Assembly (NCBI RefSeq): GCF_030409525.1
Contig: NZ_JAUFQB010000060.1
Coordinates: forward strand, 1-64,000
Direction of reading: 5' to 3'
DNA from: Kaistella yonginensis
GTDB taxonomy: Bacteria > Bacteroidota > Bacteroidia > Flavobacteriales > Weeksellaceae
DNA length: 64,000 bases
A model generated the notes under the pieces. It made no database searches and had not been told where the DNA came from. It worked only from the letters and a program-made list of their open reading frames with translations. Below are positions 52,308 to 61,550 of this stretch, one piece after another (positions within the stretch are counted from its first letter, which is position 1; each line of letters opens with the position of its first letter). The translations under genes and the position numbers were made by a program.

Positions 52308-54602
52308 TTAAAATTGATACTGCAAGTGTAAACCGCCATAATAATTTCGGAAATTTCCGGGATAATAATAACGGGGCGCTTTGCCACCAAATCCTACCGC
52401 ATTGGTCAGAATACTTGCGGCATATTTTTCATCAAAAATATTATTGATTCCAAAATAAATATGAGCTTCAGCACCGCCGAAAACAATCAATTTATAGGCG
52501 GTCTTTACGTTCACAACCTGATAGGAATCCGTGCGACCACTGTTGGAATCATTTAAATAAATTAGACCAACCTTGCGGGCATTCAAATAAAGATGAACGC
52601 CGAATCCTGTTTTCAAATCAAGTCCGTAATTTAGGGTGTAATTTGGAACGCCGGGAAGTTTATTTCCTGAAAAATCACCGTTATTATTTATGAAATTCCG
52701 AAATTCAAATTGATTTAAAGAGCCATTAAAAAAAGGATTCACACTAATATTTTCTGAAAGATTAAAACGGTAATTGGCTAGAAATTCTACTCCTTTTTGA
52801 CTTGTTTTACCCGCATTTACGCCCACATATTGGTCTTCTGCAACGCGTTGTGCGACCAATAGATTTTCAATTTCAATAGTATATCCATTAATTTCTGTGT
52901 ACAATTTATTTTTCAGCCAGTTCGCCTTAAAACCGATCTCATAGTTCGTACCGGTTTCGGGATTTAAATCTGTGTTAATGGTTCTTTCCGGGGTTAATGT
53001 TTCGGCAACGGTTGGAATAGAAAAACCTCTGCTTATGGATGCATAAAAATTTTTACCTTTTGATAGCTCGTAACTTGCACCCAATCTTGGTGAAAAAATC
53101 GGCTCGAATCTGTAATTTCCATTTTGATTAGAAATACCCGAATTAAAACGATCGGTGAGATTGTAGGAAGTTGTATTAAAATTAAAGCCCGTTTGCAGTT
53201 TAAATTTAGGATTAATTTCAAAATTAATTTGTCCAAATCCGTTGATAAAAGTCCTTTCCTGCTTATTTTCACTGATGCGGTCGCCCTGGACACTACCCTG
53301 CCCCGGGAAATTTTTATACAGATTTTTAAAATTTCCAGTTTGAAACCATTCGGTGTAAAATTCCCCGCCAAAACTGATCTCTGATTTAATGTTCAATATT
53401 TTACTAATCCAATTAAACTTTGTTCGCACCCCAGTAGAAATGCGATCCTCTTCCAAAATATCAAAAGGTCTCGGTTCATATCCATTTCTAAAACTGATGA
53501 ATGTACTGGTTGTATTTTGCAGCTTTTCTGTCAGAAAATGGGTGTTAGACAAACCAAGTAATCCTCTATCGTAAGATTCATAGCCTTCTGATTGCGCCCA
53601 ACTGAGATCGGCAGTGGTGGGACTGTTGATGAAATCATTATAATTGATAGAACTGGGAATAAAAGCTTTCAGTCGGGTGAAATTAGCGAGATAGGTTAAA
53701 TTCGATTTTTTGTGAGCAGCAATATTTCCATTGATCACTACAGACTGTTTGCTCAACTTTCCGTTTTCTCTAAAGCCATCACTTGTCAAATTACTGAAAG
53801 AGGCAAAAAGACTGGCATTTTTCAGTGATAAGGCAGTTTCCGCCGTGTATTTTTGGGTATTAAAACTGCCTACCTGACCGCTGATCTTAACTTTATTCCC
53901 ATCCGATATTTTCGATTGCGCCTATAAATTAATTGAACCTCCTAAACCGGCTCCAAAAATACTTGAAGTTGGTCCTTTTATAATTTCAATATGATCTAAA
54001 CTTTCAGGATCAAAATCATCCAGGGTAAGTTCTCCTTCTGCCGTAGCGAGTGGAATTTCGTCGAAATAAGATTGGATTCGGTTGGTGCTGTATTGAGAGC
54101 GCGCTCCAATTCCTCTGATGGTAATTTTGTTGGTGTTTAATGCCCCTTGATTGATAAACAAACCGGGAGCCGTTCCTAGACTTTCCAAAATAGTTACTCC
54201 ATCGGTACGGTCGAATTCCTTTTGACCAATTACACTAACGGCCGCCGGAATTTCTTGCAGATTTTGGGGAACCAAAGTACTTCTCAAAATGACCTCTGAA
54301 ATGGCTATTGCTCTCCGTTGTAAATAAATTGCTTGAATTCCAGGTTTTGATTCTAAATTTATAGATCGATCAGCGTATCCCAAAGATTTAAGTGTAAATC
54401 GGCCCGGCAAATAGTTGCCATTAATAAAAAATAAACCGTCTTTCGATTTTGTTAATAAAGTATTGTTGAAAAAAATCTCCGCTTCAATAATATGGTAAAT
54501 ATCGGAAGCATCAACAATTTGAAATTGATTTTGTTGTGCTTCAACGATTGGTAAACCGTAGAGGAGAAAAAGAGCGCAAGTAATCCGTTTTAAAAAATCC
54601 AT
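52308..54602 (-). pseudogene. TonB-dependent receptor interrupted by one in-frame amber codon
   Basis: A 764-codon reading frame with a single TAG (plus-strand CTA at 53922-53924). Residues 1-226 hold the signal peptide (ending VEAQ), a short carboxypeptidase-like extension and the plug, ending HIEIIKGPTSSIFGAGLGGS-INL. After TAG the same frame goes on as AQSKISDGNKVKISGQVGSF through 44 codons to the ATG at 53789, then 493 residues of barrel ending GLHLQYQF. No other lesion is visible. The plug and barrel would be separated, so the receptor should be non-functional unless the codon is suppressed or is a base error. Siderophore-type receptor; ligand unknown. Confidence 0.88.
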
Positions 54603-54803
54603 ATGTTAATTTACCCCAATATTCTAGATTATTCCAGCAGCCGCATCACATTCCAGCAAATTTCTTCCTCAATTTGGAATGATTACTACTGGTTTTAATG
54701 CTGCTGAAATTAGTATGGATTAAAGATAGGGTTTATATTGAAAAATTAATATTTAGTTGCTCATCATTTGAATAATTCAAAAATGAAAAACTAGAACTCA
54801 ACC

Positions 54804-54832
54804 CGCTGCGCGAAGTGTTCGGACTTCAACGC
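54804..54832. repeat. CGAAGT/ACTTCG hairpin element, copy A
   Basis: GAAGT and ACTTC pair around GTTCGG-type sequence. The flank CGCTGC matches that of the copy at 54998. Confidence 0.4.
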
Positions 54833-54894
54833 ACACAAATCTTAAAACTTTGTCAAATTGAAAAAATCATTAATATCAATCCAAAAAAAATAGC

Positions 54895-54907
54895 GTTCCT
54901 ACGGAAC
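54895..54907. repeat. Short palindrome GTTCC-TAC-GGAAC
   Basis: A perfect 5-bp-arm inverted repeat, echoed by GATTCCTACGGATTA at about 54946-54960. It looks like decayed repeat sequence. Confidence 0.4.
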
Positions 54908-54997
54908 ACTTACAAACAAATACAAATTTATTTCTACACCGATAAGATTCCTACGGATTATTGAAAATTGAATTTTAAATCTTAAACTTTGAATCTC

Positions 54998-55032
54998 CGC
55001 TGCACGAAGTTTCCCGACTTCGATGTTGCGGA
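54998..55032. repeat. CGAAGT/ACTTCG hairpin element, copy B
   Basis: CGAAGT-TTCCCG-ACTTCG is a perfect 6-bp-stem hairpin flanked by CCGCTGCA and ATGTTGCGG, related to 54804-54832 and, more weakly, 52129-52154. Confidence 0.45.
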
Positions 55033-55127
55033 TTTGCAATCCATGACCATTAATTAAAACAAATCTAAAAAAATAAACTTTGTCTAAGTACCATAACCCT
55101 TCAAAAAACTTTGACAAAATAAAAAAT

Positions 55128-56006
55128 CTATTTTATCAGCCGTTTTGCAGTTGCCATCATGGCTTCATAATGATCGTGGCTTTTACAATAAAAATTTGCA
55201 TAAATAGTTTCGTAATTATTAGAATTGCAAGAATATTGATATTTAAAGGCGATATAATAAGTAGTTCTACTATATCCAAATTGTTTTGTAAGAATGGCTT
55301 TTATCTCTTTCAATCCATAATCGCAAGTTCCATTTTGAGGAAAATTCATTCTGATATACAGTTCATTATTTTTGGTGAAAAATTCAATCGAAGAATAAGT
55401 AAAACTGGTACTTCCTGTAATATTAAAAGAATATCTTGGATCTAGAAAATTGATTTTCGCAGATCTTATCCCTTTGTTTAGTGCGGCTGCCAATTCATCT
55501 ACATTTTCGTAGTGATACTCGCTAACATCGGTGGAAGTTGTATTTGTTGAAGTTTTCGCAGCACTTTCTGGTATTTGTTTGTTTTCTTCGGCTTGTTCCC
55601 AAACATATTTTATTCCGGCATAATCACCACTTCTGACTCCAAAATAAATTTTGTAACCAATGTAATCTTTTAGTTCAAAATCAAAAACTTCCTTTGTGCC
55701 TTCATGAGACGTGATCGCTATTTTGCCATCATAAATTTTGTAATCGTACCTTGGTTTGGTTGCTTCATTATCCCCTTTTTTATAATAATAAACTTTTCCG
55801 TTGGGTGAAAAAGCCATATAAGTCCCTTGGTATTCTTTCGGAACGGTATAAAATTGAGTTTTAGATTCATACCGTCTCAAAAACCATTTGTTTTTAGAAA
55901 TTTTTTCTATGGTTTCTTTTTCTGTTAATTTTTGAGCACTTAAATTTGGACTGCTCAAACAAAATAAAATTGCAAAAAATAGGATGATAATATTTCTCAT
56001 ATTCAA
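55128..56006 (-). CDS. Hypothetical secreted protein
   Basis: 292 residues; an alternative start at 56000 (MRNIIIL) changes little. A signal peptide ends at LSAQ. The first half reads like a lipocalin-like or stress-type beta domain (KNKWFLRRYESKTQFYTVPK, FSPNGKVYYYKKGDN); the second, after a Thr/Ser linker (about 150-165), contains NVDELAAALNKGIRSAKINF and is rich in Tyr. No family is recognised. Two -7 elements precede it, one with a well-spaced -33 TTTG. Confidence 0.78.
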   Translation of the reverse strand: MNMRNIIILFFAILFCLSSPNLSAQKLTEKETIEKISKNKWFLRRYESKTQFYTVPKEYQGTYMAFSPNGKVYYYKKGDNEATKPRYDYKIYDGKIAITSHEGTKEVFDFELKDYIGYKIYFGVRSGDYAGIKYVWEQAEENKQIPESAAKTSTNTTSTDVSEYHYENVDELAAALNKGIRSAKINFLDPRYSFNITGSTSFTYSSIEFFTKNNELYIRMNFPQNGTCDYGLKEIKAILTKQFGYSRTTYYIAFKYQYSCNSNNYETIYANFYCKSHDHYEAMMATAKRLIK

Positions 56007-56026
56007 TTGTTTTTTGGGTGGGAAAT

Positions 56027-56034
56027 CAAAGTTA
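56027..56034 (-). promoter_or_regulatory. Second -7 element of the secreted-protein gene
   Basis: The minus strand reads TAACTTTG, with a TTG 22 bp upstream at 56057-56059. It ends 20 bases before the start codon. Confidence 0.4.
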
Positions 56035-56066
56035 AAATGGTTTGAATCAAATTATACAATCAATAG

Positions 56067-56098
56067 CAAAAGTAGATTAATTCTATAATTAAATCAAA
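56067..56098 (-). promoter_or_regulatory. -33/-7 promoter of the secreted-protein gene
   Basis: The minus strand has TTTG (56098-56095), a 20-bp spacer after its TTG, and TACTTTTG (56074-56067): the best full match to the Bacteroidota TTG-N17-23-TAnnTTTG consensus in the window. Confidence 0.6.
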
Positions 56099-56309
56099 AT
56101 TTAGTGGAATTTAAAATCAAATATACCATAAAATTTCGTTTAAATTGATGAAATTTTGAACCAACCAACCGATTTAAAAATTAAAAAGTACCTGTTTTAC
56201 AAAGAAAAATCAGTGTTCTTGAAACCACAAAAAACCTTTCCAAAAAAAAGAAAAGAATATTAGATTTTATGTAATTTAGTTCTACCAATAATCACAAAAC
56301 CAAATTGCC

Positions 56310-56813
56310 ATGAAAAAATTACCATTGATGTTCTGCATGATTTTAGGATTTTCTACCATAAGTTATGCGCAAAGTGCCATTCCACAAAAAATAACCGACA
56401 CAAGAAGTTCTGAACCAGAAAAAACTACAGGAAAAATCACAACTAAATCTGGATTAATTTATGAAGTTCTGAAATCAGGAAATTCCCAGAAGCCAACTAT
56501 TCATGATGAAGTAGTTTATCATATCATCACAAGTTTGCCCAATGGAACCATTCTAAACGACACGTATAAAAGAGGAAAACCCGTAACTTCTAAAGTGAAA
56601 GAAGTTATTTCTGGTTTAAGTCAAGGTCTATTATTAATGGGAATCGGGAGCAAATACCGATTAACTATTATTCCAGATTTAGCATTTGGGGAGGAAGGTG
56701 GTTTAGGAAGAAGATTACCACCAAATACCAATATTATCTATGAAGTAGAATTGATGGAAATTCATAAAAAAGAAGCGACTTTTGATTATTCTGATATGCT
56801 TTATAGCAGATAG
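56310..56813 (+). CDS. Secreted FKBP-type peptidyl-prolyl isomerase
   Basis: 167 residues. A signal peptide ends at SYAQ, so it acts in the periplasm or beyond. The FKBP fold (about 50-152) shows DEVVYHIITSLPNGTILND, GLSQGLLLMGIGSKYRLTI and the family end RRLPPNTNIIYEVELMEI. It should catalyse cis-trans isomerisation at Xaa-Pro bonds or act as a chaperone. The short tail (DYSDMLYSR) is not typical. A repeat element follows. Confidence 0.9.
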   Translation: MKKLPLMFCMILGFSTISYAQSAIPQKITDTRSSEPEKTTGKITTKSGLIYEVLKSGNSQKPTIHDEVVYHIITSLPNGTILNDTYKRGKPVTSKVKEVISGLSQGLLLMGIGSKYRLTIIPDLAFGEEGGLGRRLPPNTNIIYEVELMEIHKKEATFDYSDMLYSR

Positions 56814-56849
56814 TAAGGTATATGATTTTCCATAATTTTCGTAAATATT

Positions 56850-56915
56850 CCCTCTCGCTATCAAATAACAAGAGGGTGGCGAAATTTCAAAGAAATTTTG
56901 ACGGGGTAGTTTTTT
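56850..56915. repeat. Dispersed intergenic repeat with two small hairpins
   Basis: CCCTCT/AGAGGG arms (56850-56855, 56871-56876) are followed by GTGGCGAAATTTC-AAA-GAAATTT and GACGGGGTAGTTTT. This GTGGCGAAA...GACGGGGT phrase is one I recall as a common dispersed repeat in Bacteroidota intergenic DNA. Confidence 0.55.
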
Positions 56916-57062
56916 AGAAAAAAAGTTTTTTCTTATTTAATCCGTTCGAGTTTCAACCGCTCTATTATCAAGCATTAAAATGCTAAAAATTAAACCTATT
57001 TTTACCACTACAATTATAAATTTTCCAAAATCATCTCCTTAAAAAAACACAAACTAAACCCC

Positions 57063-57668
57063 TTGAAAATCCTTTTAATCATAGGATTTGGCTATTTTTT
57101 TTGGTTGATGTTGAGAATTACTTTAGAATATATTCCATTTGATAAAGAAGCCAGTTTTTTGATGATAAAACAAACCGAAGTGCAAGGAAGACCAGAATAT
57201 TTGTGGTTTTTCTATGCTCATGTTTACACCAGTATTTTTGTTTTAATGGCGGGATTTTTAGCGATTTTAAGGAAAAATTTTGGAATTAAAGATTTCCACA
57301 AAAGCGCAGGGAAAATCTATATTTTTCTAATTTTAATTCTTGCTGCTCCTTCTGGAATTTACATGGGGATTTTTGCCAATGGAAATTTCTTTGCTAAATT
57401 ATCTTTCGTAATTCTGGGAAGTTTATGGTGGTTTTCTACCTTCAAAGCGTTTCAACTGGCGAGAAGTAAAAAATTTAAAGAACACAAAAAATGGATGTGG
57501 CGAAGTTTTGCGCTTACATTATCGGCGATCACATTGAGAATGTGGAAGGTTTTTATTGTATATTTATTCCACCCAAATCCGATGGATGTTTACCAAATCA
57601 TCGCGTGGTTGGGCTGGATTCCCAATATTCTTTTGATAGAATTTTTAATAAGAAAAAAACTGATTTGA
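57063..57668 (+). CDS. DUF2306-type membrane protein
   Basis: 201 residues from a TTG start; there is no earlier ATG in frame. About six transmembrane helices. Conserved-looking histidines occur in YAHVYTSIFVLMAGF, KDFHKSAGKIYIFLIL and FKEHKKWMWRSFALT, which resembles the heme-protein-like DUF2306 family. Function unknown. The YARHG gene follows 61 bp downstream. Confidence 0.8.
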   Translation: MKILLIIGFGYFFWLMLRITLEYIPFDKEASFLMIKQTEVQGRPEYLWFFYAHVYTSIFVLMAGFLAILRKNFGIKDFHKSAGKIYIFLILILAAPSGIYMGIFANGNFFAKLSFVILGSLWWFSTFKAFQLARSKKFKEHKKWMWRSFALTLSAITLRMWKVFIVYLFHPNPMDVYQIIAWLGWIPNILLIEFLIRKKLI

Positions 57669-57729
57669 AATCGCCATTATTTAAAATTAACCTATTCAAA
57701 ATGACCATTAAAACAATAAAAACACAAAT

Positions 57730-58653
57730 ATGAAAACTTTAAAATTAATCGCAATTGCGGCATTTGCACTTTCTCTCACGAATTGCACCAAAGGTGAAAC
57801 AGTTGATGGAAATTCTTCCAAAGATTCTATGATTGTTGAAAAAGATTCTGCGGTAATTCCAGAAATTCACACCGAATATTATGGGATTTACACCGGAGAA
57901 TTCGCGGGTTTGCAAATGGTAAAAGATGATATGGATGACCAAATGTACGAGGAAAATGTTTCCAAACGGCTATCTCTTAAAATCAACAGAATTACCAATG
58001 ATAGTGTTTATGGACAAAGTATTGTGAACGGAAATCAACGTCCGTTTCGAGGAACTTTTAATGATGATTCTAAACTTTTCATTCTAGATGAACCTGGAGA
58101 TGATAAAACCGATGGAAGATTTGAAGTTAAATTAAAATCCGACAGTTTAACAGGAAAATGGACTGCCTTCAACAAATCTGCAGTAAAAGCACCGAAAAAA
58201 ACATTAAAATTGATCAAAAAAGAATTCGTTTACAATCCAAATTTTATGATTGATGAAGATTCTAATTTGATCGATTGGTCCAATCCGAAAGAATTTAAAG
58301 AAAAATACACCGACGAAGAAACCGGGAAAACCGAAACTTACACAACGTCCAAAAATAGAATTGCTTCTGATGCCGTTTTCAAAATAAACGCATCAAAACA
58401 AAAATTAACGGAAAAAGATTTGAAAAATTTAAGAAAATTAGATTTAGAAATCATCAAAAATTCTGTTTTCGCAAGACACGGCTACTCCTTTAAAAAAGAA
58501 ACCTATCGATTTTTCTTTGAGCAAACGGATTGGTATATTCCGGTTTCCAATAATGTGGATGCAGACCTTTCTCATTTAGAAAAGGAAAATGTGGCTTTGC
58601 TGAACCGTTTTACCAAATATGCCGAAGATAAATATGATTCTTTTGGAAGATAA
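57730..58653 (+). CDS. YARHG-domain lipoprotein
   Basis: 307 residues. A signal peptide ends in the lipobox LTNCTKGE. The C-terminus (about 225-300) carries the YARHG domain, here NSVFARHGYSFKKETYRFFF with the ARHGY core and the downstream TDWYIP. This domain is thought to be extracellular and perhaps to bind peptidoglycan or peptides. The middle (about 45-200) is beta-rich and unrecognised. It probably shares a transcript with the DUF2306 gene. Confidence 0.87.
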   Translation: MKTLKLIAIAAFALSLTNCTKGETVDGNSSKDSMIVEKDSAVIPEIHTEYYGIYTGEFAGLQMVKDDMDDQMYEENVSKRLSLKINRITNDSVYGQSIVNGNQRPFRGTFNDDSKLFILDEPGDDKTDGRFEVKLKSDSLTGKWTAFNKSAVKAPKKTLKLIKKEFVYNPNFMIDEDSNLIDWSNPKEFKEKYTDEETGKTETYTTSKNRIASDAVFKINASKQKLTEKDLKNLRKLDLEIIKNSVFARHGYSFKKETYRFFFEQTDWYIPVSNNVDADLSHLEKENVALLNRFTKYAEDKYDSFGR

Positions 58654-58827
58654 TTTAGAGACCGGCGATATTTAACTAGCAGCAACTATTTAACCCACCA
58701 GTTATTTAAACGGCGCCTCAATTGGTTCACAAGAGGACCAATTGGTTTTGAAAATCTCCATTATTTCAACGTGGAAGCATATTTGTTGTGAAAAACACTC
58801 GATTATATTAATTCTAAAAAATTCAAC

Positions 58828-59064
58828 ATGATGTGGAAAGAAATTGATGGAAAGCTACAGCAGACTTTTAAGTTTAAAGATTTTCCCGAGGCATTTGCCT
58901 TTATAACTAGAGTGGCTTTTATTGCAGAAAGTCAACAACACCATCCCGACTGGTCAAATTCTTATAATAAAGTTACGATTAGTTTGTGTACGCATGACGC
59001 GGGTAGTCAAATAACAGAAAAAGATCATCAACTGGCCAAAGCGATTGATAAAATCAGAGCGTAA
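58828..59064 (+). CDS. 4a-hydroxytetrahydrobiopterin dehydratase (PCD/DCoH)
   Basis: 78 residues, slightly shorter than the usual 95-110. It keeps the core EAFAFITRVAFIAESQQHHP (about 21-40), then DWSNSYNKVTISLCTHDAG, and ITEKDHQLAKAID, which are the hallmark parts of pterin-4a-carbinolamine dehydratase including the active-site HHPDW. It would regenerate tetrahydrobiopterin after aromatic amino acid hydroxylation. No phenylalanine hydroxylase is in the window. The shorter N-terminus may mean the domain is minimal rather than truncated. Confidence 0.88.
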   Translation: MMWKEIDGKLQQTFKFKDFPEAFAFITRVAFIAESQQHHPDWSNSYNKVTISLCTHDAGSQITEKDHQLAKAIDKIRA

Positions 59065-59076
59065 AAGTACAAGTCC

Positions 59077-60228
59077 CTATTTTATAATTCTCGGAATATC
59101 TGCGGAAAGCCGTGTCAGTAATTCATAATTTAAAAGATTGCTGTAGTCGCTAAACGAGGAAACCGAGAGTTGCTTTTCTGCCTGATCGCCAATTAAAACC
59201 ACTTCGTCCCCGCGTTTGATTTGGTCTAAAAGCGTTACATCGATGACCATCATATTCATATTAATACTTCCGATCACGACACAGCGCTCGCCATTAATTA
59301 AAACCCTGCCGACATTGCTTAAACTGCGGCCGTAACCATGCGCATACCCTACGGGAACACAGGCGATTTTCATTTGGGCATCTGCCATAAAACTTGTACC
59401 GTAGCCTACAAATTCGCCCCGCTTCACTTTCTTAACACTCATGACGGAACTTTTCCAACTGATGACTCGTTTTAGAGGGTTCTCATTCTTCCTTTTGGTG
59501 TTATAGAAATTAACCAAAACTTCCGGACTTGGCCAAAACCCGTATTGCATGATGCCAATTCTAACCATATCCATTTGCGTTTCCGGATACATCATTGCTG
59601 CAGCGGAACAGGCAGAATGTCTTTGCTGCGGTTTTAAATTTTTAGCACAAAATTGCTGGTAGATTTCATCATAACGGTCGATTTGCTTTTTAATCCGAAA
59701 ATAATTTGCGATACTTTCTGCGCCAGCAAAATGGGTACAAAGTCCTTTAAATTGAATAAAATCCGAATGCTTTTTCAGAAAATCCTGAACCCACTTCAGG
59801 TCAATCGAATTGAAGCCGGTGCGGTTCATTCCGGTTTCCACTTCAATATGAACGATGGCCTTTTTAGCCAGATTTTTAGCCACCGCCAAAGCGGAGATCA
59901 GTCGATTTTTTTCAAATACAAAAAACTCGACCCCGTTCTCTATAATCCATGGAAGATCTTCATCTGCATTAAGCCAACCCATAATCATCACCGTAGCTTT
60001 ATCGCCAACGACTGCTTTTACTCTGCGTGCTTCCTGACTGTCGAACACCGAAAAGTGATGAACATTCTCTGCCAAAGCGATCTCTACAAAAGTTTCAATC
60101 GAATGTCCATACGCGTTTCCTTTTACTACTGACGAAAAAAGGACTTCTTTGCGGAAATGTTTCCTTAGAAAATTAATATTGGTTTTGTATGCTTTTGGAT
60201 CAAGCTCCAGGTAAGAATTATTGTGCAT
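59077..60228 (-). CDS. alr: Alanine racemase
   Basis: Interconverts L- and D-alanine with PLP for peptidoglycan. The 383 residues have the PLP lysine K36 in VVKGNAYGH and, in the C-terminal half, the catalytic Tyr in FVGYGTSFMA, and VPVGYAHGYGRSL. The start overlaps the last 11 bases of the M20 amidohydrolase gene, indicating coupled translation. It stands alone, not fused to MurF as in some Bacteroidota enzymes. Confidence 0.93.
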   Translation of the reverse strand: MHNNSYLELDPKAYKTNINFLRKHFRKEVLFSSVVKGNAYGHSIETFVEIALAENVHHFSVFDSQEARRVKAVVGDKATVMIMGWLNADEDLPWIIENGVEFFVFEKNRLISALAVAKNLAKKAIVHIEVETGMNRTGFNSIDLKWVQDFLKKHSDFIQFKGLCTHFAGAESIANYFRIKKQIDRYDEIYQQFCAKNLKPQQRHSACSAAAMMYPETQMDMVRIGIMQYGFWPSPEVLVNFYNTKRKNENPLKRVISWKSSVMSVKKVKRGEFVGYGTSFMADAQMKIACVPVGYAHGYGRSLSNVGRVLINGERCVVIGSINMNMMVIDVTLLDQIKRGDEVVLIGDQAEKQLSVSSFSDYSNLLNYELLTRLSADIPRIIK

Positions 60229-61354
60229 CTATTAACTCGCTTATTTTAAAAAATATTTGGGCACCAGTTTCTGTAATTTCATCGGGCCAATCATAATCGG
60301 GATTATGAAGATTTGGAGTTTTTTTTCCACTTCCCAAACCAAACATCGCTCCTGCAAAATTTTCCGTAAAAATGCCAAAATCTTCGCCCCATTGAAACGG
60401 TGTTTCTCTTTCTATTAAATTAAAGTGAGAATCTCGTGCTGCTTGCCGAACAATATCTACCGCTTGGGGATTGTTTTCATTGGCGCTAAACCGCTGTGTC
60501 CAGAAAATTTCTGGTTGTAAATTGTATTTTTTTGCTGAGGCTATGGCGATCTGTTCCAACTCTTCTTCCAGCGCTTTCATTTCAACATTTAACGCCCGTC
60601 TGAACGTGTAGTGAACTTCACCGTAGCCTGCGGATATTCCATAATCTTCGGTGCCCATTGTTAGGTAAATCGGAGTCAACACGGTGAACTTCTCTTTCTT
60701 TGCATCAGGTTGATTTTTTTGATCATATTCCTTGATGATTTCAGCAAATGCAAGCGCGGGATTATCCCCATTTTCTGGTTCTCCCGCATGCGCGGTTTTG
60801 CCGTGAAGTTTGATGATGATTGAATTTACCGCACAAGTGAAGGTGTGATTTTTTACCACGATATCGTGAAAATCATAACCTGGAAGGTTGTGCAGGGCAA
60901 AAACTCTATCGGGATTTAAGGTTTTAAAACGCGTGTCATTGTAAATAGCAACGGCACCTTCGCCATTTTCTTCTGCCGGCTGAAAAAGTAAAATCACTTT
61001 CGTATGCTGCATTTTATTTTCTGCTAATTTTTTTGCGAAAGCGCACATGACAGCCATGTGACCATCGTGACCGCATTTATGTGAAATCTTTTTAAATTTG
61101 GATTGATGCGCGAACTCATTGACTTCCTGAATTGGTAGTGCATCCAATTCACAGCGAAACATAATGCTTTTTTTTACTTCTTCTGAGGGTTCATAAACCG
61201 CAATAACACCAGTGCCGTTACCCAAACCTTCCAATAATTCATCGGGTTGATATTGTTGTAAAAAAGTTGCAATTGTTTTTGAGGTTTCAAATTCCTGACC
61301 GGAAAGTTCAGGATTTTGATGAAGGTATTTTCGGAGCGCGTGAATATTGTTCAT
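60218..61354 (-). CDS. M20 amidohydrolase (N-acyl amino acid hydrolase type)
   Basis: 378 residues from MNNIHALRKYLHQNPELSGQ; an open start 33 bp upstream adds an untypical tail. Metal ligands are the His and Asp around FRCELDALPI and HKCGHDGHMA, and the catalytic Glu pair in QPAEENGEGA. The lid domain begins near HAGEPENGDNP. It probably removes an acyl group from an amino acid or cleaves an indole- or hippurate-like amide. The alr gene overlaps its 3' end. Confidence 0.9.
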   Translation of the reverse strand: MNNIHALRKYLHQNPELSGQEFETSKTIATFLQQYQPDELLEGLGNGTGVIAVYEPSEEVKKSIMFRCELDALPIQEVNEFAHQSKFKKISHKCGHDGHMAVMCAFAKKLAENKMQHTKVILLFQPAEENGEGAVAIYNDTRFKTLNPDRVFALHNLPGYDFHDIVVKNHTFTCAVNSIIIKLHGKTAHAGEPENGDNPALAFAEIIKEYDQKNQPDAKKEKFTVLTPIYLTMGTEDYGISAGYGEVHYTFRRALNVEMKALEEELEQIAIASAKKYNLQPEIFWTQRFSANENNPQAVDIVRQAARDSHFNLIERETPFQWGEDFGIFTENFAGAMFGLGSGKKTPNLHNPDYDWPDEITETGAQIFFKISELIDAQ

Positions 61355-61550
61355 TCGTCTGTTTGGTTTAAAATTTAAGTCGATCATTAATCTTAATGGT
61401 TATAAAGTACGAAAAATAATAGAAATGTTCCTTACGATCAGTTCGTTTTAATTAAACTTTAACTTTTTAGGTATTGAAATTACATCCATTATCATTACAA
61501 AAAATGAGGAAGTAATTCTTTACATTAACTTAATTTCAGCTTTAAAATTA

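Larger units (their letters stand above)
54603..55127. other. Gene-free stretch with short inverted repeats
   Basis: About 525 bp without a supported gene. It contains: ATTCCAGCA twice (54631, 54650) and arms CAGCAG/CTGCTG (54635-54640, 54701-54706) upstream of the TonB pseudogene; CGCTGCGCGAAGTGTTCGG then ACTTCAACGC at 54804-54832; GTTCCTACGGAAC at 54895-54907; and CGAAGTTTCCCGACTTCG within 54998-55032. The small open frame at 54899-55117 (minus) has no coding character. Confidence 0.5.
56007..56309. other. Intergenic region between divergent genes
   Basis: 303 bp with no gene. It holds promoter elements for the minus-strand secreted-protein gene (56027-56034 and 56067-56098). I see no clear promoter for the FKBP gene. 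Confidence 0.6.

Noticed and set aside
54603-54720. Cobalamin riboswitch before the TonB receptor
   Set aside because: The conserved boxes (such as GCCACTG) are absent; only generic inverted repeats are present.
54899-55117. 72-residue minus-strand ORF
   Set aside because: It covers short palindromes and repeat words; composition is not coding-like.
58828-59064. Truncated pseudogene of pterin dehydratase
   Set aside because: It is short, but every core motif, including HHPDW, is intact and the frame is clean, so it is kept as a gene.
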